Part shown: one piece after another, positions 34,369 to 46,100 of the stretch
Numbering within the stretch: position 1 is the stretch's first letter
Layout of the letters: each line of letters opens with the position of its first letter
Origin: JALHVH01 sp963773685
GTDB lineage: Bacteria; Acidobacteriota; Aminicenantia; Aminicenantales; Saccharicenantaceae
Assembly: GCA_963773685.1 (NCBI GenBank)
Contig: CAVZBY010000002.1
Location: 62,001 to 126,000 of the forward strand
Direction of reading: 5' to 3'
DNA length: 64,000 nucleotides
Notes under the pieces: generated by a model
The model's input: the letters and a program-made list of their open reading frames with translations, nothing else
Told to the model about the DNA's origin: nothing
Database searches by the model: none
Translations under genes and position numbers: made by a program

Positions 34369-35275
34369 GTCGCGCCTTGAGGCGGTCCACGATCCCGCGG
34401 ACCCGGGCGTCCTCCGCCGGGTCCGCGTTGAGGGCGATGAACTTTTCATAGGCCTGAATGGCCCGGGCCACGTCCCCCTGCCCGGCGCGGGCGATGCCCA
34501 GGGAATAGAAATGATCGCGGGAGTCGGGATCCAGGGAAGCGGCCCGTTCCAGGTATTCGGCGGCCTTTCCGCTCTTGCCGGAGACCAGATAGAGCCGGCC
34601 CGCGGTCGATAGGAGGGCGGGGCTCTCCGGGTGGATGGCCAGACCCTGTTCGAACACGAGCAGGGCCTCATCGAACCGGTTCAACCGGCTACAGACGTTG
34701 GCCAGGTTCGTGTAGGCCTCGAAGAAATCGGTCTTGAGCCGGACCGCCTCCATATAGGCGTCCAGGGCCTCCTCGTGCCTTTCCAGGTGGAAGAGGCAAT
34801 TGCCGGCGTAAAAATGGATCCTGGCGAGCCCGGGATAGCCGCCCAGGATGTTCCTGTACAGCTTCAGGGCGTCCTCGTATTCCCCGTTCTTGTAGAGCCG
34901 TTTCGCCTCGACATCCGCATCCTCCCACTCCGGCTTGGCGCGTTGTCCGGCCGGGGCCGCCAGGACCGCGTTCCGGACGACCTCGGACCCAGCGCTGATG
35001 ACGACCGGTCCGTCGAGAGATAGAAAGCCCTCCTTCTCGAGCTTCATCACGTAATCGGCGGGATCGATCCCGCCCCGGGAATAGCGCCCTTTCCTGTCGG
35101 TTTTGCAGACGTAAGCGGTCCCGCTCCGGGCGTCGCTCAGGGTGATCCTGACGTCCCCGACCGGGTTCCCTTCCGGATCGGTGACCTTCCCTTTGATGAT
35201 TCCTGTCGCCCCTGACAAGGCCAGGGGAATGATCAGGGCGAGGAAGAGGAGGATCCGTGCCCGGATCATGTTCAT
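34358..35275 (-). CDS. Secreted protein with carboxypeptidase-regulatory-like domain and TPR repeats
   Basis: This 305-residue protein has a signal peptide (MNMIRARILLFLALIIPLALSG). A Ig-like/carboxypeptidase-regulatory domain follows (IIKGKVTDPEGNPVGDVRITLSD..., about residues 25-100). At least four tetratricopeptide repeats come next (for example EAYTNLANVCSRLNRFDEAL and HFYSLGIARAGQGDVARAIQAYEKF). It is probably a periplasmic scaffold. The outer-membrane barrel gene follows after 74 bases. Confidence 0.8.
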   Translation of the reverse strand: MNMIRARILLFLALIIPLALSGATGIIKGKVTDPEGNPVGDVRITLSDARSGTAYVCKTDRKGRYSRGGIDPADYVMKLEKEGFLSLDGPVVISAGSEVVRNAVLAAPAGQRAKPEWEDADVEAKRLYKNGEYEDALKLYRNILGGYPGLARIHFYAGNCLFHLERHEEALDAYMEAVRLKTDFFEAYTNLANVCSRLNRFDEALLVFEQGLAIHPESPALLSTAGRLYLVSGKSGKAAEYLERAASLDPDSRDHFYSLGIARAGQGDVARAIQAYEKFIALNADPAEDARVRGIVDRLKARQKK

Positions 35276-35332
35276 GGTGCGCTTCGGATCCGCGGGAACG
35301 CGTTCGCTGTTCCCGACCCCGCGGATAACTCT

Positions 35333-35361
35333 AGAGTAGTGCCGTCGGCCGGTTCCGTCAA
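35333..35361 (-). promoter_or_regulatory. Promoter of the TPR protein gene
   Basis: TTGACG (35356-35361) and TACTCT (35333-35338) are separated by 17 bp, 58 bases before the start codon at 35275. The -10 is weak. Confidence 0.5.
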
Positions 35362-35380
35362 GCGAAACGCGCTCGTTCTG

Positions 35381-35389
35381 TGATATCCT
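35381..35389 (+). promoter_or_regulatory. Extended -10 promoter of mnmA
   Basis: TGA plus TATCCT (35384-35389) form an extended -10 with no recognisable -35. The mnmA ATG lies seven bases downstream of the -10, at the expected transcription start, so the transcript may be leaderless. Confidence 0.4.
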
Positions 35390-35396
35390 GTTCCCG

Positions 35397-36497
35397 ATGA
35401 GCTTCGAGAAACGGAAGGTCGTCGTGGCGATGAGCGGCGGGGTGGATTCGTCCGTCGCGGCGGCCGTGCTGAAGAGGGCGGGACACGACGTTACCGGCGT
35501 GACGATGCGGCTCGTCGACCTCCCTATCGAGGTCTGCCGCTCGGAGGCCCTGCGCAGCTGTTGCGGGCGCCGGGCCGTCGAGGATGCCCATCGCGTAGCC
35601 CTGTCCTTGAAGATCCCCCATTATGTTGCCGACATGAGGGTCCCGTTCGAGAAGTTCGTGGTTTCGGAGTTCTGCCGGGAGTATGCGCGGGGCCGCACCC
35701 CCAATCCCTGCGTTCTCTGCAACCGATTCATCAAGTTCGGACTCCTGCTGGAGAAGGCCCGGGATCTTGGAGCGGACCTTCTGGCTACGGGGCATTACGC
35801 CCGGGTCGCCCGGGACGCCCGCACCGGCGTCTTTTCCCTGAAAAAGGGGCTGGATCCCGAGAAGGACCAGTCCTATTTTCTCTATGCCATGACCCAGGAC
35901 CAGCTGGCCCGGGTGCTCTTTCCGCTCGGCGGCCGCACCAAGACCGAGGTCCGCCGAATGGCGAAAAGGATGGGGTTGGCCGTGGCCGATAAGTCCGAAA
36001 GCCAGGAGATCTGCTTCATCCCGGGCGACGATTATGCCGCGTTCCTCAGGGAAAGGACCCCCTCGGCCTTCCGCCCGGGCCCCATTGTCGCCCTGGATGG
36101 CCGCCGCTTGGGACAGCACGGCGGCATCGCCGGATTCACGGTCGGGCAGCGCCGGGGCATGGGGGTTGCCGCCTCCGGGAGGCTCTATGTCGTCTCCGTG
36201 GACGCCCTCACGAACACCGTCGTCGCCGGCCCGGACGAAGCCCTGCGTTCGAAGGGGCTCGTCGCGTCCGGCGTGAATTATATCTCGGGGAGGAGGCCGG
36301 AGCGGCCCTTCAAAGCCCGGGTGAAGATCCGTTACCGGCACGCGGACGCCGAGGCCGTTATAACGCCCGTCGGCGCCGAGGGGGTCCGCGTCGCGTTCAC
36401 GGAGCCCCAGCGCGCCGTTGCGCCGGGCCAGTCGGTCGTCTTCTATCGAAGAAGCACGGTCCTCGGCGGCGGGACCATCGAAGGCTTGGTCGTCTAG
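35397..36497 (+). CDS. mnmA: tRNA-specific 2-thiouridylase MnmA
   Basis: This 366-residue enzyme thiolates U34 of tRNAs for Lys, Glu and Gln. The PP-loop ATP site is AMSGGVDSSVAA; the two catalytic Cys lie in NPCVLCNRFIKF and EICFIPGDDY; DQSYFLYAMTQDQL and GFTVGQRRGMGV are family signatures. The ATG at 35397 has no Shine-Dalgarno sequence. It is divergent from the TPR gene. Confidence 0.95.
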   Translation: MSFEKRKVVVAMSGGVDSSVAAAVLKRAGHDVTGVTMRLVDLPIEVCRSEALRSCCGRRAVEDAHRVALSLKIPHYVADMRVPFEKFVVSEFCREYARGRTPNPCVLCNRFIKFGLLLEKARDLGADLLATGHYARVARDARTGVFSLKKGLDPEKDQSYFLYAMTQDQLARVLFPLGGRTKTEVRRMAKRMGLAVADKSESQEICFIPGDDYAAFLRERTPSAFRPGPIVALDGRRLGQHGGIAGFTVGQRRGMGVAASGRLYVVSVDALTNTVVAGPDEALRSKGLVASGVNYISGRRPERPFKARVKIRYRHADAEAVITPVGAEGVRVAFTEPQRAVAPGQSVVFYRRSTVLGGGTIEGLVV

Positions 36498-36638
36498 GCG
36501 CTCACCCGAATAGGATTCTCGCGATAATGCCTCTGTCAAGATAACAATTGACAATAACTTAAAATAAGCGCAACTTATGATCAACAACCCCATAGGGAAC
36601 GATCTATTCCGCATCTGCAGAGGAGAAGTATCGGCATC
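36498..36638 (+). promoter_or_regulatory. AT-rich, dyad-rich region upstream of the HTH/PAS-kinase cluster
   Basis: This spacer is far more AT-rich than its surroundings between about 36539 and 36590. It contains TGTCAA-N8-TTGACA (36534-36553), a perfect inverted repeat, followed by CTTA-AAA-TAAG. TTGACA (36548-36553) has no good -10 at normal spacing; an alternative CTGTCA-16-TAACTT is weak. AGAGGAG ahead of the next start codon is a clear ribosome site. The dyad is a candidate operator. Confidence 0.5.
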
Positions 36639-36833
36639 ATGAAGAGCCCAATCGGCGAAATCCTGACTATCGAGGAGCTGGCCGCATATCTGAAGATCCC
36701 GAAATCGACGCTCTATAAGCTCGCCCGGGAGGAAAAGGTTCCATCTGCCAAGGTCGGCCGCCATTGGCGTTTCCAAAAGCACGCCATAGATCGCTGGCTT
36801 GAAGGTAAACCGGTCGTCATGCCCGGATCCTGA
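36639..36833 (+). CDS. Small excisionase-family helix-turn-helix DNA-binding protein
   Basis: This 64-residue protein is one winged-helix/MerR-like HTH_17 unit: ILTIEELAAYLKIPKSTLYKLAREEKVPSAKVGRHWRFQKHAIDRWL. Proteins of this class include phage excisionases and small bacterial regulators such as BldC. No integrase, attachment site or other phage gene is near, so a regulatory role is more likely. It lies 24 bases upstream of the first PAS histidine kinase and is probably cotranscribed with it. AGGAG precedes the ATG. Confidence 0.85.
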   Translation: MKSPIGEILTIEELAAYLKIPKSTLYKLAREEKVPSAKVGRHWRFQKHAIDRWLEGKPVVMPGS

Positions 36834-36857
36834 GGGGGGGCGAATAGGAGAACGGCG

Positions 36858-38822
<1,965 letters not shown>

Positions 38823-38881
38823 ATCCTGGGCCAAACCGGGTTCCGGGAGCCCGCTGCTGCGCCCCTTTCCGGCCTCTTGAT

Positions 38882-38910
38882 TTGACACCCGGTTTGAGCG
38901 CATGTACACT
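38882..38910 (+). promoter_or_regulatory. Promoter inside the sensory cluster
   Basis: A perfect TTGACA (38882-38887) and TACACT (38905-38910) are 17 bp apart. The expected start point near 38917 lies beyond an in-frame TTG at 38910, which excludes that codon as a start of the following gene. Confidence 0.65.
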
Positions 38911-39068
38911 TGGTCCAAGGTTCTTGGGCTTTATATTCAGGTGATGATCGCGAGGGAAGGGATAAAGGGATCGTCGGCGCGAATCAGCCCCCATACCGTT
39001 TCGCGCCCCCGGCCCGGGTCGTTCCGAAGGCCTTGGATTCGATCATCCGCTTCGAATCAGGATCCAAC
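38911..39068 (+). other. Probable long 5' untranslated region of the PAS membrane gene
   Basis: About 150 bases separate the promoter from the likely ATG at 39069. The frame is open throughout but encodes no recognisable domain before the transmembrane helix. It could be a leader or the remnant of a lost sensor domain. No clear hairpin stands out. Confidence 0.35.
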
Positions 39069-40088
39069 ATGAGATGGCCCTGGGTCCCCCTGGCCGTCCT
39101 GGGCCTGCTCCTGGCCGGCCTGGCCGTCTGGAACTGGTTGCTGTCCCGCGAGATCAGGCGCCGCAAGAAGGCCGAACGTGACCTCCGGGCGAGCGAGGAG
39201 AGGTTCAAGACCGTCATGGATAACCTCCCTATCGGCATCGCCGTGAACTCCGTCGATCCCGTCGTCAAGTTCGCCTATATGAACGACAATTTTCCCCGGT
39301 TCTACCGGACGACGCGGGAGGCCTTGGCCAAGCCGGACGCGTTCTGGGACGCGATCTACGAGGACCCCGAATTCCGAGAGGAGATCCGGAGCAGGGTCCT
39401 GGAAGCGATGTCGAGCGGCGATTCGAAGCGCATGCGCTGGGAGGACGTGCCGATCGTCCGCCGGGGAGAGCCGACGACCTATATCACGGCGCAGAACACG
39501 CCCTTGCCGGACGATGGGCTGACGATCTCGACGGTCTTGGACGTGACCGAGCGGAAAACAGCGGAGGAAGCCGTGCGCCGCTCCGATGAGCGTCTCAGGC
39601 GCTTCGTGGAAGCCAACGTCGTCGGCGTCGTCCTCGCCGATACGACGGGGCGCGTCCTGGAGGCCAACGACTATTATCTGAGGACCATCGGATACTCGCG
39701 CGAGGAGCTCCGGCGGGGGTTAATCGACTGGCGGGCCCTCACGCCGCCCGAATGGCTTTCGGTCGACGAGAAGGCGATCGCCGAACTGCGGGTGTTGGGC
39801 TCGTCCACTCCCTACGAGAAGGAATATCTCCTGAGGGACGGGACACGGGTCTCGGTCTTCCTCTCCAATGTCATGCTTCCGGGCCCCGAAGAGCAGATCG
39901 TCGCTTTCGTTCTGGACATTACCGAACGGAAGCGGGCGGAGGCGGAACGGCTCCAGAAAATGGAAGAGCTCCAACGCTTCCACGAGCTGACGGTGGACCG
40001 CGAGCTCAGGATGATCGAGCTGAAGAAGGAGGTCAACGCCCTGCTCAAGAAGGCCGGCCGGTCCGAAAAGTACAGGATCGTCGAATGA
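39069..40088 (+). CDS. Membrane-anchored PAS protein without an output domain
   Basis: This 339-residue protein starts with one transmembrane helix (PWVPLAVLGLLLAGLAVWNWLL) and a basic coiled linker (SREIRRRKKAERDLRASEERFK). Two PAS domains follow (about residues 40-165 and 175-290). It ends in a helical tail (MEELQRFHELTVDRELRMIELKKEVNALLKKAG) and has no kinase, cyclase or effector domain. The helix-plus-linker arrangement resembles the segment that normally follows a periplasmic sensor in histidine kinases, so the sensor may have been lost. The stop overlaps the next kinase start as ATGA, suggesting the two products are made together and may form one receptor complex. Confidence 0.8.
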   Translation: MRWPWVPLAVLGLLLAGLAVWNWLLSREIRRRKKAERDLRASEERFKTVMDNLPIGIAVNSVDPVVKFAYMNDNFPRFYRTTREALAKPDAFWDAIYEDPEFREEIRSRVLEAMSSGDSKRMRWEDVPIVRRGEPTTYITAQNTPLPDDGLTISTVLDVTERKTAEEAVRRSDERLRRFVEANVVGVVLADTTGRVLEANDYYLRTIGYSREELRRGLIDWRALTPPEWLSVDEKAIAELRVLGSSTPYEKEYLLRDGTRVSVFLSNVMLPGPEEQIVAFVLDITERKRAEAERLQKMEELQRFHELTVDRELRMIELKKEVNALLKKAGRSEKYRIVE

Positions 40089-43000
40089 GCCCGAAGCGCA
40101 AGGAGCCCGCCGAGACGCCCAGCCGCGCCGCCTTATTGAACGTCCTGGAGGACCTGAAAGCGGAGAACGAAGCGCGCCGGAGGAGCGAGAACGATCTGCG
40201 GGACGCGGAGGCGCGCTATCGCCTTCTGTTCGAATATTCTCCCGACGGCATTGTGATCCTCGACCCGGCGACGGCCCGGCCCATGGAATTCAACGAGACG
40301 GCCTGCCGTCAGCTGGGCTACACCCGCGAAGAGTTCTCCCGGCTCGCCCTTTCCGACTATGAGGCCTCCGAGACGCCCGAAGAGACCGCTTCCCGGATCG
40401 CCGGAGTGCTGCGCGAAGGGCGGAACGACTTCGAGACCCGGCACCGCACCAAGCAGGGCGAGGTCCGGGACGTCCTCGTAACGGCTCAGGTCACGGAGAT
40501 CCTGGGCCGGCCCGTCTATCACTGCGTCTGGCGCGACATCACCGAGCGAAAGCGGGCCGAGGCGAGAGTTCGCGACAGCGAAGAGAACATGCGCTATATC
40601 GTCAAGCACGATCCCAACGCCGTCGCCATCTACGACCGCGATCTTCGCTATATCGCCGTCAGTGACCGCTATCTCCAGGATTACGGGCTCAAGGAAGAAG
40701 ATATCGTCGGAAAACACCACTACGAGGTGTTCCCGGAGATGCCTCAAAGATGGAAGGACGTGCATCAAAGATGTCTGGCGGGAGCGATCGAGCGCGAAGA
40801 CGACGATCATTTCGAGCGCCCCGACGGTTCCATCACCTATAACCGCTGGGAGTGCCGCCCCTGGCGCAGGGCCGACGGCACGATCGGAGGCATCATCACC
40901 TATACGGAGGTGACGACGGAGCGGAAGAGGGCCGAGAAGGCCCTGCGCGACAGCGAGGAAAAGTTCAAGGAGGTCTTCGAGTCGGCTAACGTCGGAAAAT
41001 CGATCACGCTCCCGTCGGGCGAGATCGACGTCAACAGGGCCTTCGCCGAAATGCTGGGCTACGAGAGGGAGGAACTGAACCACAAGAAATGGCAGGACCT
41101 GACCCCGGCCGATGAGATCCCGTCCATCCAGGACGATCTCGACCGGCTTCTCAGGGGAGAGGCGGACTCCACCCGATTCGCGAAGAGGTACATCTGCAAG
41201 GACGGAGGCATCATCTGGGGGGATGTCAGCGTCAGGATCCGCCGCGAAGGCGGCGGCAAGCCGGTCCATTTCATCACGACGGTCGTGGACATCACCGAGC
41301 GCAAGCGGGCCGAGGAGGCCGTTCAGGCAGCCAACGAGACTCTGCGGGCGCTGATCGGATCCTCGCCGCTCGCCATCATCGCCCTCGATCCCGACGGGAT
41401 CGTCACGCTGTGGAATCGCGCGGCCGAACAGATGTTCGGTTGGAGCGAGCGCGAGGCCCTGGGGACGTTCCTGCCCCTGGTCCCCGACGACAAGCGCGAG
41501 GAGCACGCCGCCCTGCGGAAGCGCGTCCTGAGCGGGGAAGGCTTCAACGACGTCGAGGCTCAGCGCCGAAGGAAGGACGGCTCGGCCATCGATATCAGCA
41601 TATCGACCGCGCCCCTGCACGATGCCCGGGGCCGCATCATCGGCATCATCAGCGTCAGCGCCGATATCACCGAGCGCAGGCGGGCCGAAGCGGAATTGCG
41701 GGAACGCGATCTCCGGCTCAACAAGCTCGTGACCTGGGTCCCGGGCATGATCTACCGTTTCAAGCGAAGGCCCGACGGGTCCTATTGCGTGCCGTTCACG
41801 ACGGAAGCCATCCGGGGCATCTTCGGCTGTTCCCCTGAGGATGTGCGGGAGAACTTCGCCCCCATCGCCGGGGTCATCGTCCCCGAGGATTTGGAAAGGG
41901 TCGTCGCTTCCATCGAGGATTCGGCCGAACATCTGACCGCCTGGTCCTGCGAATACCGCGTGCGGATCCCCGGCGGGCCCGTTCGATGGATGTTGGGCAA
42001 CGCCACGCCCGAGCGATCGGATGACGGCAGCATCACCTGGTACGGCTACAACATGGACATCACCGCGCGCAAGCTGACGGAAGACGCCTTGCGCGAGCGC
42101 GAACAGCGCCTATCCAATATCTATGACACGGTGGGGGACGTCATCTTTCATCTCGCCGTGGAGCCCGGCGGAGAATTCCGATTCATTTCCATCAACCGGA
42201 CCTTTTCCAGCTTGACCGGATTGAGGTCCGAACAGGTGATCGGCAAGCGGGTGTCCGAGATCATCCCCGAACCCTCCCTGACGACGGTGTTGGCGAACTA
42301 TCGGAGGGCGATCGACGAGAGGACCGTCGTCTCCTGGGAAGAGGTCTCCGAGTACCCCTCTGGACGCTTGATTGGCGAAGTGAGAGCCGCCCCCGTTTTC
42401 GACGACCAGGGCCGCTGCACGCACCTGGTCGGCTCGGTCCACGACATCACCGCGCGCAAGATGATGGAAGATGCCGTCCGGGCCTCGCTCCGGGAAAAAG
42501 AGATCCTGCTCCGGGAGATCCATCATCGGGTGAAGAACAATATGCAGGTCATCTCCAGCCTTCTCAATCTACAGGCCGACCACGTCGCGGATGCGGATGC
42601 CCGGAGAATGCTCAAGGAAGGCCAGCTCCGCATCCGATCCATGGCCCTCATTCACGAGAAGCTCTACCAGGCTCGCGATCTGTCGAAGGTCGAATTCGCG
42701 TCCTACATCCAGAGCCTGACCGCGCACCTATTCAAGTTCTTCAAGGTCGATCCCGGACAGGTCCGGCTCGAGTCCGACCTCGAGGATGTCCGTCTGGACA
42801 TCAATACGGCCGTTCCCTGCGGCCTGCTGTTCAATGAGCTGATCTCGAACGTTCTCAAGCACGCTTTCCCCGGGGGACGGAAGGGAACGGTCCGGATCAG
42901 GCTGTGGCGGGAGAAGGACGGCGGCCTGAAGCTGCGGGTGGCGGACGACGGCGTCGGCATCCCCCAGGCGCTGGATTATCGGCGCGCCGAGAGCTTCGGC

Positions 43001-43117
43001 CTGCAGATCGTGGACCTGCTCATCGGGCAGATCGAAGGGAAGGTCGAGCTCGACCGAACGAACGGGACGGACTTCACGGTCTCCTTCCGCGAGCTCGGAT
43101 ACAAGCCGAGGACCTGA
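40085..43117 (+). CDS. Soluble sensor histidine kinase with six PAS domains (HisKA_2 type)
   Basis: This 1,010-residue kinase has six consecutive PAS/PAC units from about residue 35 to 800, each closing with D-I-T-E/A-R or V-T-T-E-R, and no transmembrane helix. The catalytic core has EIHHRVKNNMQVISSLLNLQADH (His813/814), NELISNVLKHAFPGG and VADDGVGIPQ, very like the kinase at 36858-38822. No receiver domain is attached. Its start overlaps the preceding stop by four bases (ATGA). PAS1 matches PAS2 of the upstream kinase over 335 bp without gaps. Multi-PAS soluble kinases usually integrate redox, gas or metabolite signals; the ligands are unknown. Confidence 0.92.
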   Translation: MSPKRKEPAETPSRAALLNVLEDLKAENEARRRSENDLRDAEARYRLLFEYSPDGIVILDPATARPMEFNETACRQLGYTREEFSRLALSDYEASETPEETASRIAGVLREGRNDFETRHRTKQGEVRDVLVTAQVTEILGRPVYHCVWRDITERKRAEARVRDSEENMRYIVKHDPNAVAIYDRDLRYIAVSDRYLQDYGLKEEDIVGKHHYEVFPEMPQRWKDVHQRCLAGAIEREDDDHFERPDGSITYNRWECRPWRRADGTIGGIITYTEVTTERKRAEKALRDSEEKFKEVFESANVGKSITLPSGEIDVNRAFAEMLGYEREELNHKKWQDLTPADEIPSIQDDLDRLLRGEADSTRFAKRYICKDGGIIWGDVSVRIRREGGGKPVHFITTVVDITERKRAEEAVQAANETLRALIGSSPLAIIALDPDGIVTLWNRAAEQMFGWSEREALGTFLPLVPDDKREEHAALRKRVLSGEGFNDVEAQRRRKDGSAIDISISTAPLHDARGRIIGIISVSADITERRRAEAELRERDLRLNKLVTWVPGMIYRFKRRPDGSYCVPFTTEAIRGIFGCSPEDVRENFAPIAGVIVPEDLERVVASIEDSAEHLTAWSCEYRVRIPGGPVRWMLGNATPERSDDGSITWYGYNMDITARKLTEDALREREQRLSNIYDTVGDVIFHLAVEPGGEFRFISINRTFSSLTGLRSEQVIGKRVSEIIPEPSLTTVLANYRRAIDERTVVSWEEVSEYPSGRLIGEVRAAPVFDDQGRCTHLVGSVHDITARKMMEDAVRASLREKEILLREIHHRVKNNMQVISSLLNLQADHVADADARRMLKEGQLRIRSMALIHEKLYQARDLSKVEFASYIQSLTAHLFKFFKVDPGQVRLESDLEDVRLDINTAVPCGLLFNELISNVLKHAFPGGRKGTVRIRLWREKDGGLKLRVADDGVGIPQALDYRRAESFGLQIVDLLIGQIEGKVELDRTNGTDFTVSFRELGYKPRT

Positions 43118-43138
43118 TCCCCGCCCCGGCCCCGGGAA

Positions 43139-43168
43139 TTGGCGTTGTCCCGCCGATTCCCATACAAT
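43139..43168 (+). promoter_or_regulatory. Promoter of the giant ligase fusion gene
   Basis: TTGGCG (43139-43144) and TACAAT (43163-43168) are separated by 18 bp. The ATG at 43178 is nine bases after the -10, so the leader would be only about two or three bases. Confidence 0.55.
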
Positions 43169-43177
43169 GGATATCTC

Positions 43178-46100
43178 ATGGATGAACGGTTGACCCGGGC
43201 AGCGCGGCTGAAACGGCGCCTCAGGGACTGGCGGGCAGCGCCCGCGCCGCCGGACGCACGAAAAAGCGCGCTCAAGGTCCTCGATTCCCTCGAGGAGATG
43301 GCTGCGATCGACGGTTTCGCCTCGCTCGATCCGAGGACGGCCCGCGAGGTCCTCGACGAGACCGGGAAAAGGCCCTTCCTCATGGCCCTCGGCGAGACGG
43401 CTCCGCTCGAGCGCTGGGCCGAGGCCGCCTTCAAGCTGATCCAGGCATCCGGGTTCTCGCTCCTCGATCTTTTCCGAGCCCGCGTCAAAGCCCACCCGTC
43501 CAAGGTCCTGTTCCAGGACATGTCCGCGCCCGTGCCTCTCCAGTGGACATACGAGCAGATCGACCGGCGGACGCGCGAGATCGCCGCGGCGTTCACCCGC
43601 CTTTCCTCCGGCCGGGCCGGCGGCCCCCGCGTCGCCATCTTCTCGGACAACTCCGTGGACAGCGCCGCGGTCGACCTGGCCTGCCTGTTTTACGATATCC
43701 TCGACACGCCCCTCAACACGCACTTCGACCAGGAGACCCTCGTTCCGATCTTCGACCGGCTGGGCATCGACATCGCCGTCGTCGATTCCCGCGAACGAGG
43801 CCGGCTCCTCGAAGAGGTCCGGGCCCGGACCGCCGCGCCCTTCCGCATCGTGACCCTCCGCCGCGACGCCGTCCCCGAAAGCGATCATACGGTCTTCCTG
43901 AGCGAGTATTGCGGGGCGCTCTCGGCCGCCGAGGTCGAACGGACCCTTGCCCGGCGAAGGCGGCGGCCCCTGAACGAGGTCGCCACGGTCATGTTCACCT
44001 CCGGCAGCACGGGCAAGGCCAAGGGCGTGAGCTTCTCGATCTATCAGATCGTCGCCAAACGGTTCGCGCGGGCGGCGGCCCTGCCCGAGGTCGGGGACGG
44101 CGAGGTCTTCCTGAGCTTCCTCCCGCTCTACCATACGTTCGGCCGCTTCCTCGAAATGACCGGGGCCATCTACTGGGGCGGAACCTACGTGCTCCCGGGC
44201 AATCCCTCCGTCGATACGCTCCTGGCGCTCCTGCCCCGGGTCGAGCCCACCGGCTTCATCAGCGTTCCGGTCCGCTGGGCCCAGCTCCACGAGAGATGCC
44301 TGGAGAAGATCGACGCGGCGGGACCCGGAGCGGACGCCGGGGCCGTCATGCGGAGCGTCGTCGGAAGGAGACTGCGCTGGGGGCTCTCGGCCGCCGGTTA
44401 TCTCGATCCGCGGGTCTTCCACTTCTTCGAGAAGAACGGCGTCGCGATCGCGAGCGGCTTCGGCATGACCGAAGGCACCGGCGGGATCACGATGACGCCT
44501 CCCGGCCGCTATGTCGACAATACACACGGCCTGCCGCTCCCCGGCATCCGGGTCCGTCTCGGAGAGAAGGGCGAGCTCCAGATCAGCGGGCATTATGTCG
44601 CGCGCTACCTGGAGGACAAGGGACCGGGAGACATCATCCCGTTCCCCGAGGGGCCGGAGAAGGACCATTGGCTGGCCACCGGGGACCTCTTCCGGCGGCT
44701 CGAGAACGGCTATTACCAGATCGTCGACCGGATCAAGGACATCTACAAGAACAATCGCGGCCAGACGATCGCCCCGCTCAAGGTCGAGAATAAGTTCATC
44801 GGCGTCCCGGGCATCCGGAGGACCTTCCTCGTCGGCGACGGGCGGCCGCACAACGTCCTGTTCATCGTCCCCGACCGCGGCGACGCCGTCCTCGGCGCCG
44901 CCCTGACGGCCGAGAACGAACGCGAGTACTACAGGCGCATCGTGAACGCGGCCAATACGGACCTCGCCCCTTATGAGCGCGTCATCAATTTTGCCCTCCT
45001 CGAAAGGGACTTCGATCCCGAACGCGGCGAGGTCACGCCCAAAGGGTCCTATAACCGCAAGATCATCGAGCGCGATTTCGGGGCCCCGATCGAGGCCCTC
45101 TACAGGACCAACTTCGTCGAGCTCGAAGCCGGAGGCCTCCGCGTAAGAGTCCCGCACTGGTTCTACCGCGACCTGGGCATCCTCGAGGACGATATTTCCT
45201 TCGTGGACGGCCGGCTCGACGACCGGTCCCGGCGCCTGTTCCTGCCTCTCCGGAAAGGACCGGAGCCTTCCATGACGCTCGTCGGCGACCTCGAATACTC
45301 CGTTCGAGGGGACGTCCTCGACCTCGGCCTCTTCGCGCGTCAGCCGCGCCTCTGGATCGGCAACCCCGCTCTCGTTCGCTTCAGCCCCTGCAAGGAAGGC
45401 TGGGACGTCCCGCTCGACGCGGTCGACGGTCGCGTCTTCCTGCCTTCCCCGCGAACCGAGCCTCTCTCCCCGGAGGACGTCCCGGATCCCGGGAGGATCG
45501 CGGACGGGCACCTCAAGGAGGTCCACCGTCTCATCTCCCTGGCCTTCTTCGGCGGCGCCGGAACCGCGGCGGAAGGGCTGGAGGGGATCGAGCGACTCTT
45601 CGGCGAACCGGAATTGCGGACCTCGTCCGTCATCCGCGGAAGGCTGGAAGCCCTGGCTCGCCATCCCGAAGAACGGATCCGCTGCGCGGCTTACAGGATC
45701 CTCCTCCTCGACGAGCCCAACCCGGAATACAGCAGGGCCCTGTCGGCGTTCGTGCAATCCGGGCTGTCGTTCCTCAACGAAGAATCCATCGAGCTCATCG
45801 CCTCGTCCCGCCTGGGCAAGGGGCGGTTCGACGCGCTCCGCCAGAGGATGCTCGCCTACCGGGAACAGCTGGACTGGCCCGTGGGGGAGGTCTCGCGGCT
45901 CCAGTTCGAGAGGATCTTCCGCCTGTTCGTCGATTTCTGCCGGTATCACCCCGACTATTACGGCAGTGTCCGGGCCGAGCTCGCCGGTTGGGCCCTCCAC
46001 CGGTCCGACCCCGCTCTGGCGGCCCGCGCCGAGGCGTTCCTGTCCGAGCTCGACGCGGATTCACAGAGGCTCCTGGCCGGGGACGCGGCGGAGCTTTCGC

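Noticed and set aside
36548..36576. TTGACA-based promoter for the HTH gene
   Set aside because: At 16-18 bp downstream there is no acceptable -10 (CAACTT), so TTGACA here is better explained as part of the inverted repeat.
36639..36833. Excisionase-like HTH protein as evidence for a mobile element
   Set aside because: No integrase, tRNA attachment site, flanking repeat or phage gene is nearby; the HTH_17 fold is also common in ordinary regulators.
42728..46000. Open frame of more than 1,000 codons antisense to the giant fusion gene
   Set aside because: The sense frame encodes an intact adenylate-forming ligase; the antisense product is compositional noise.
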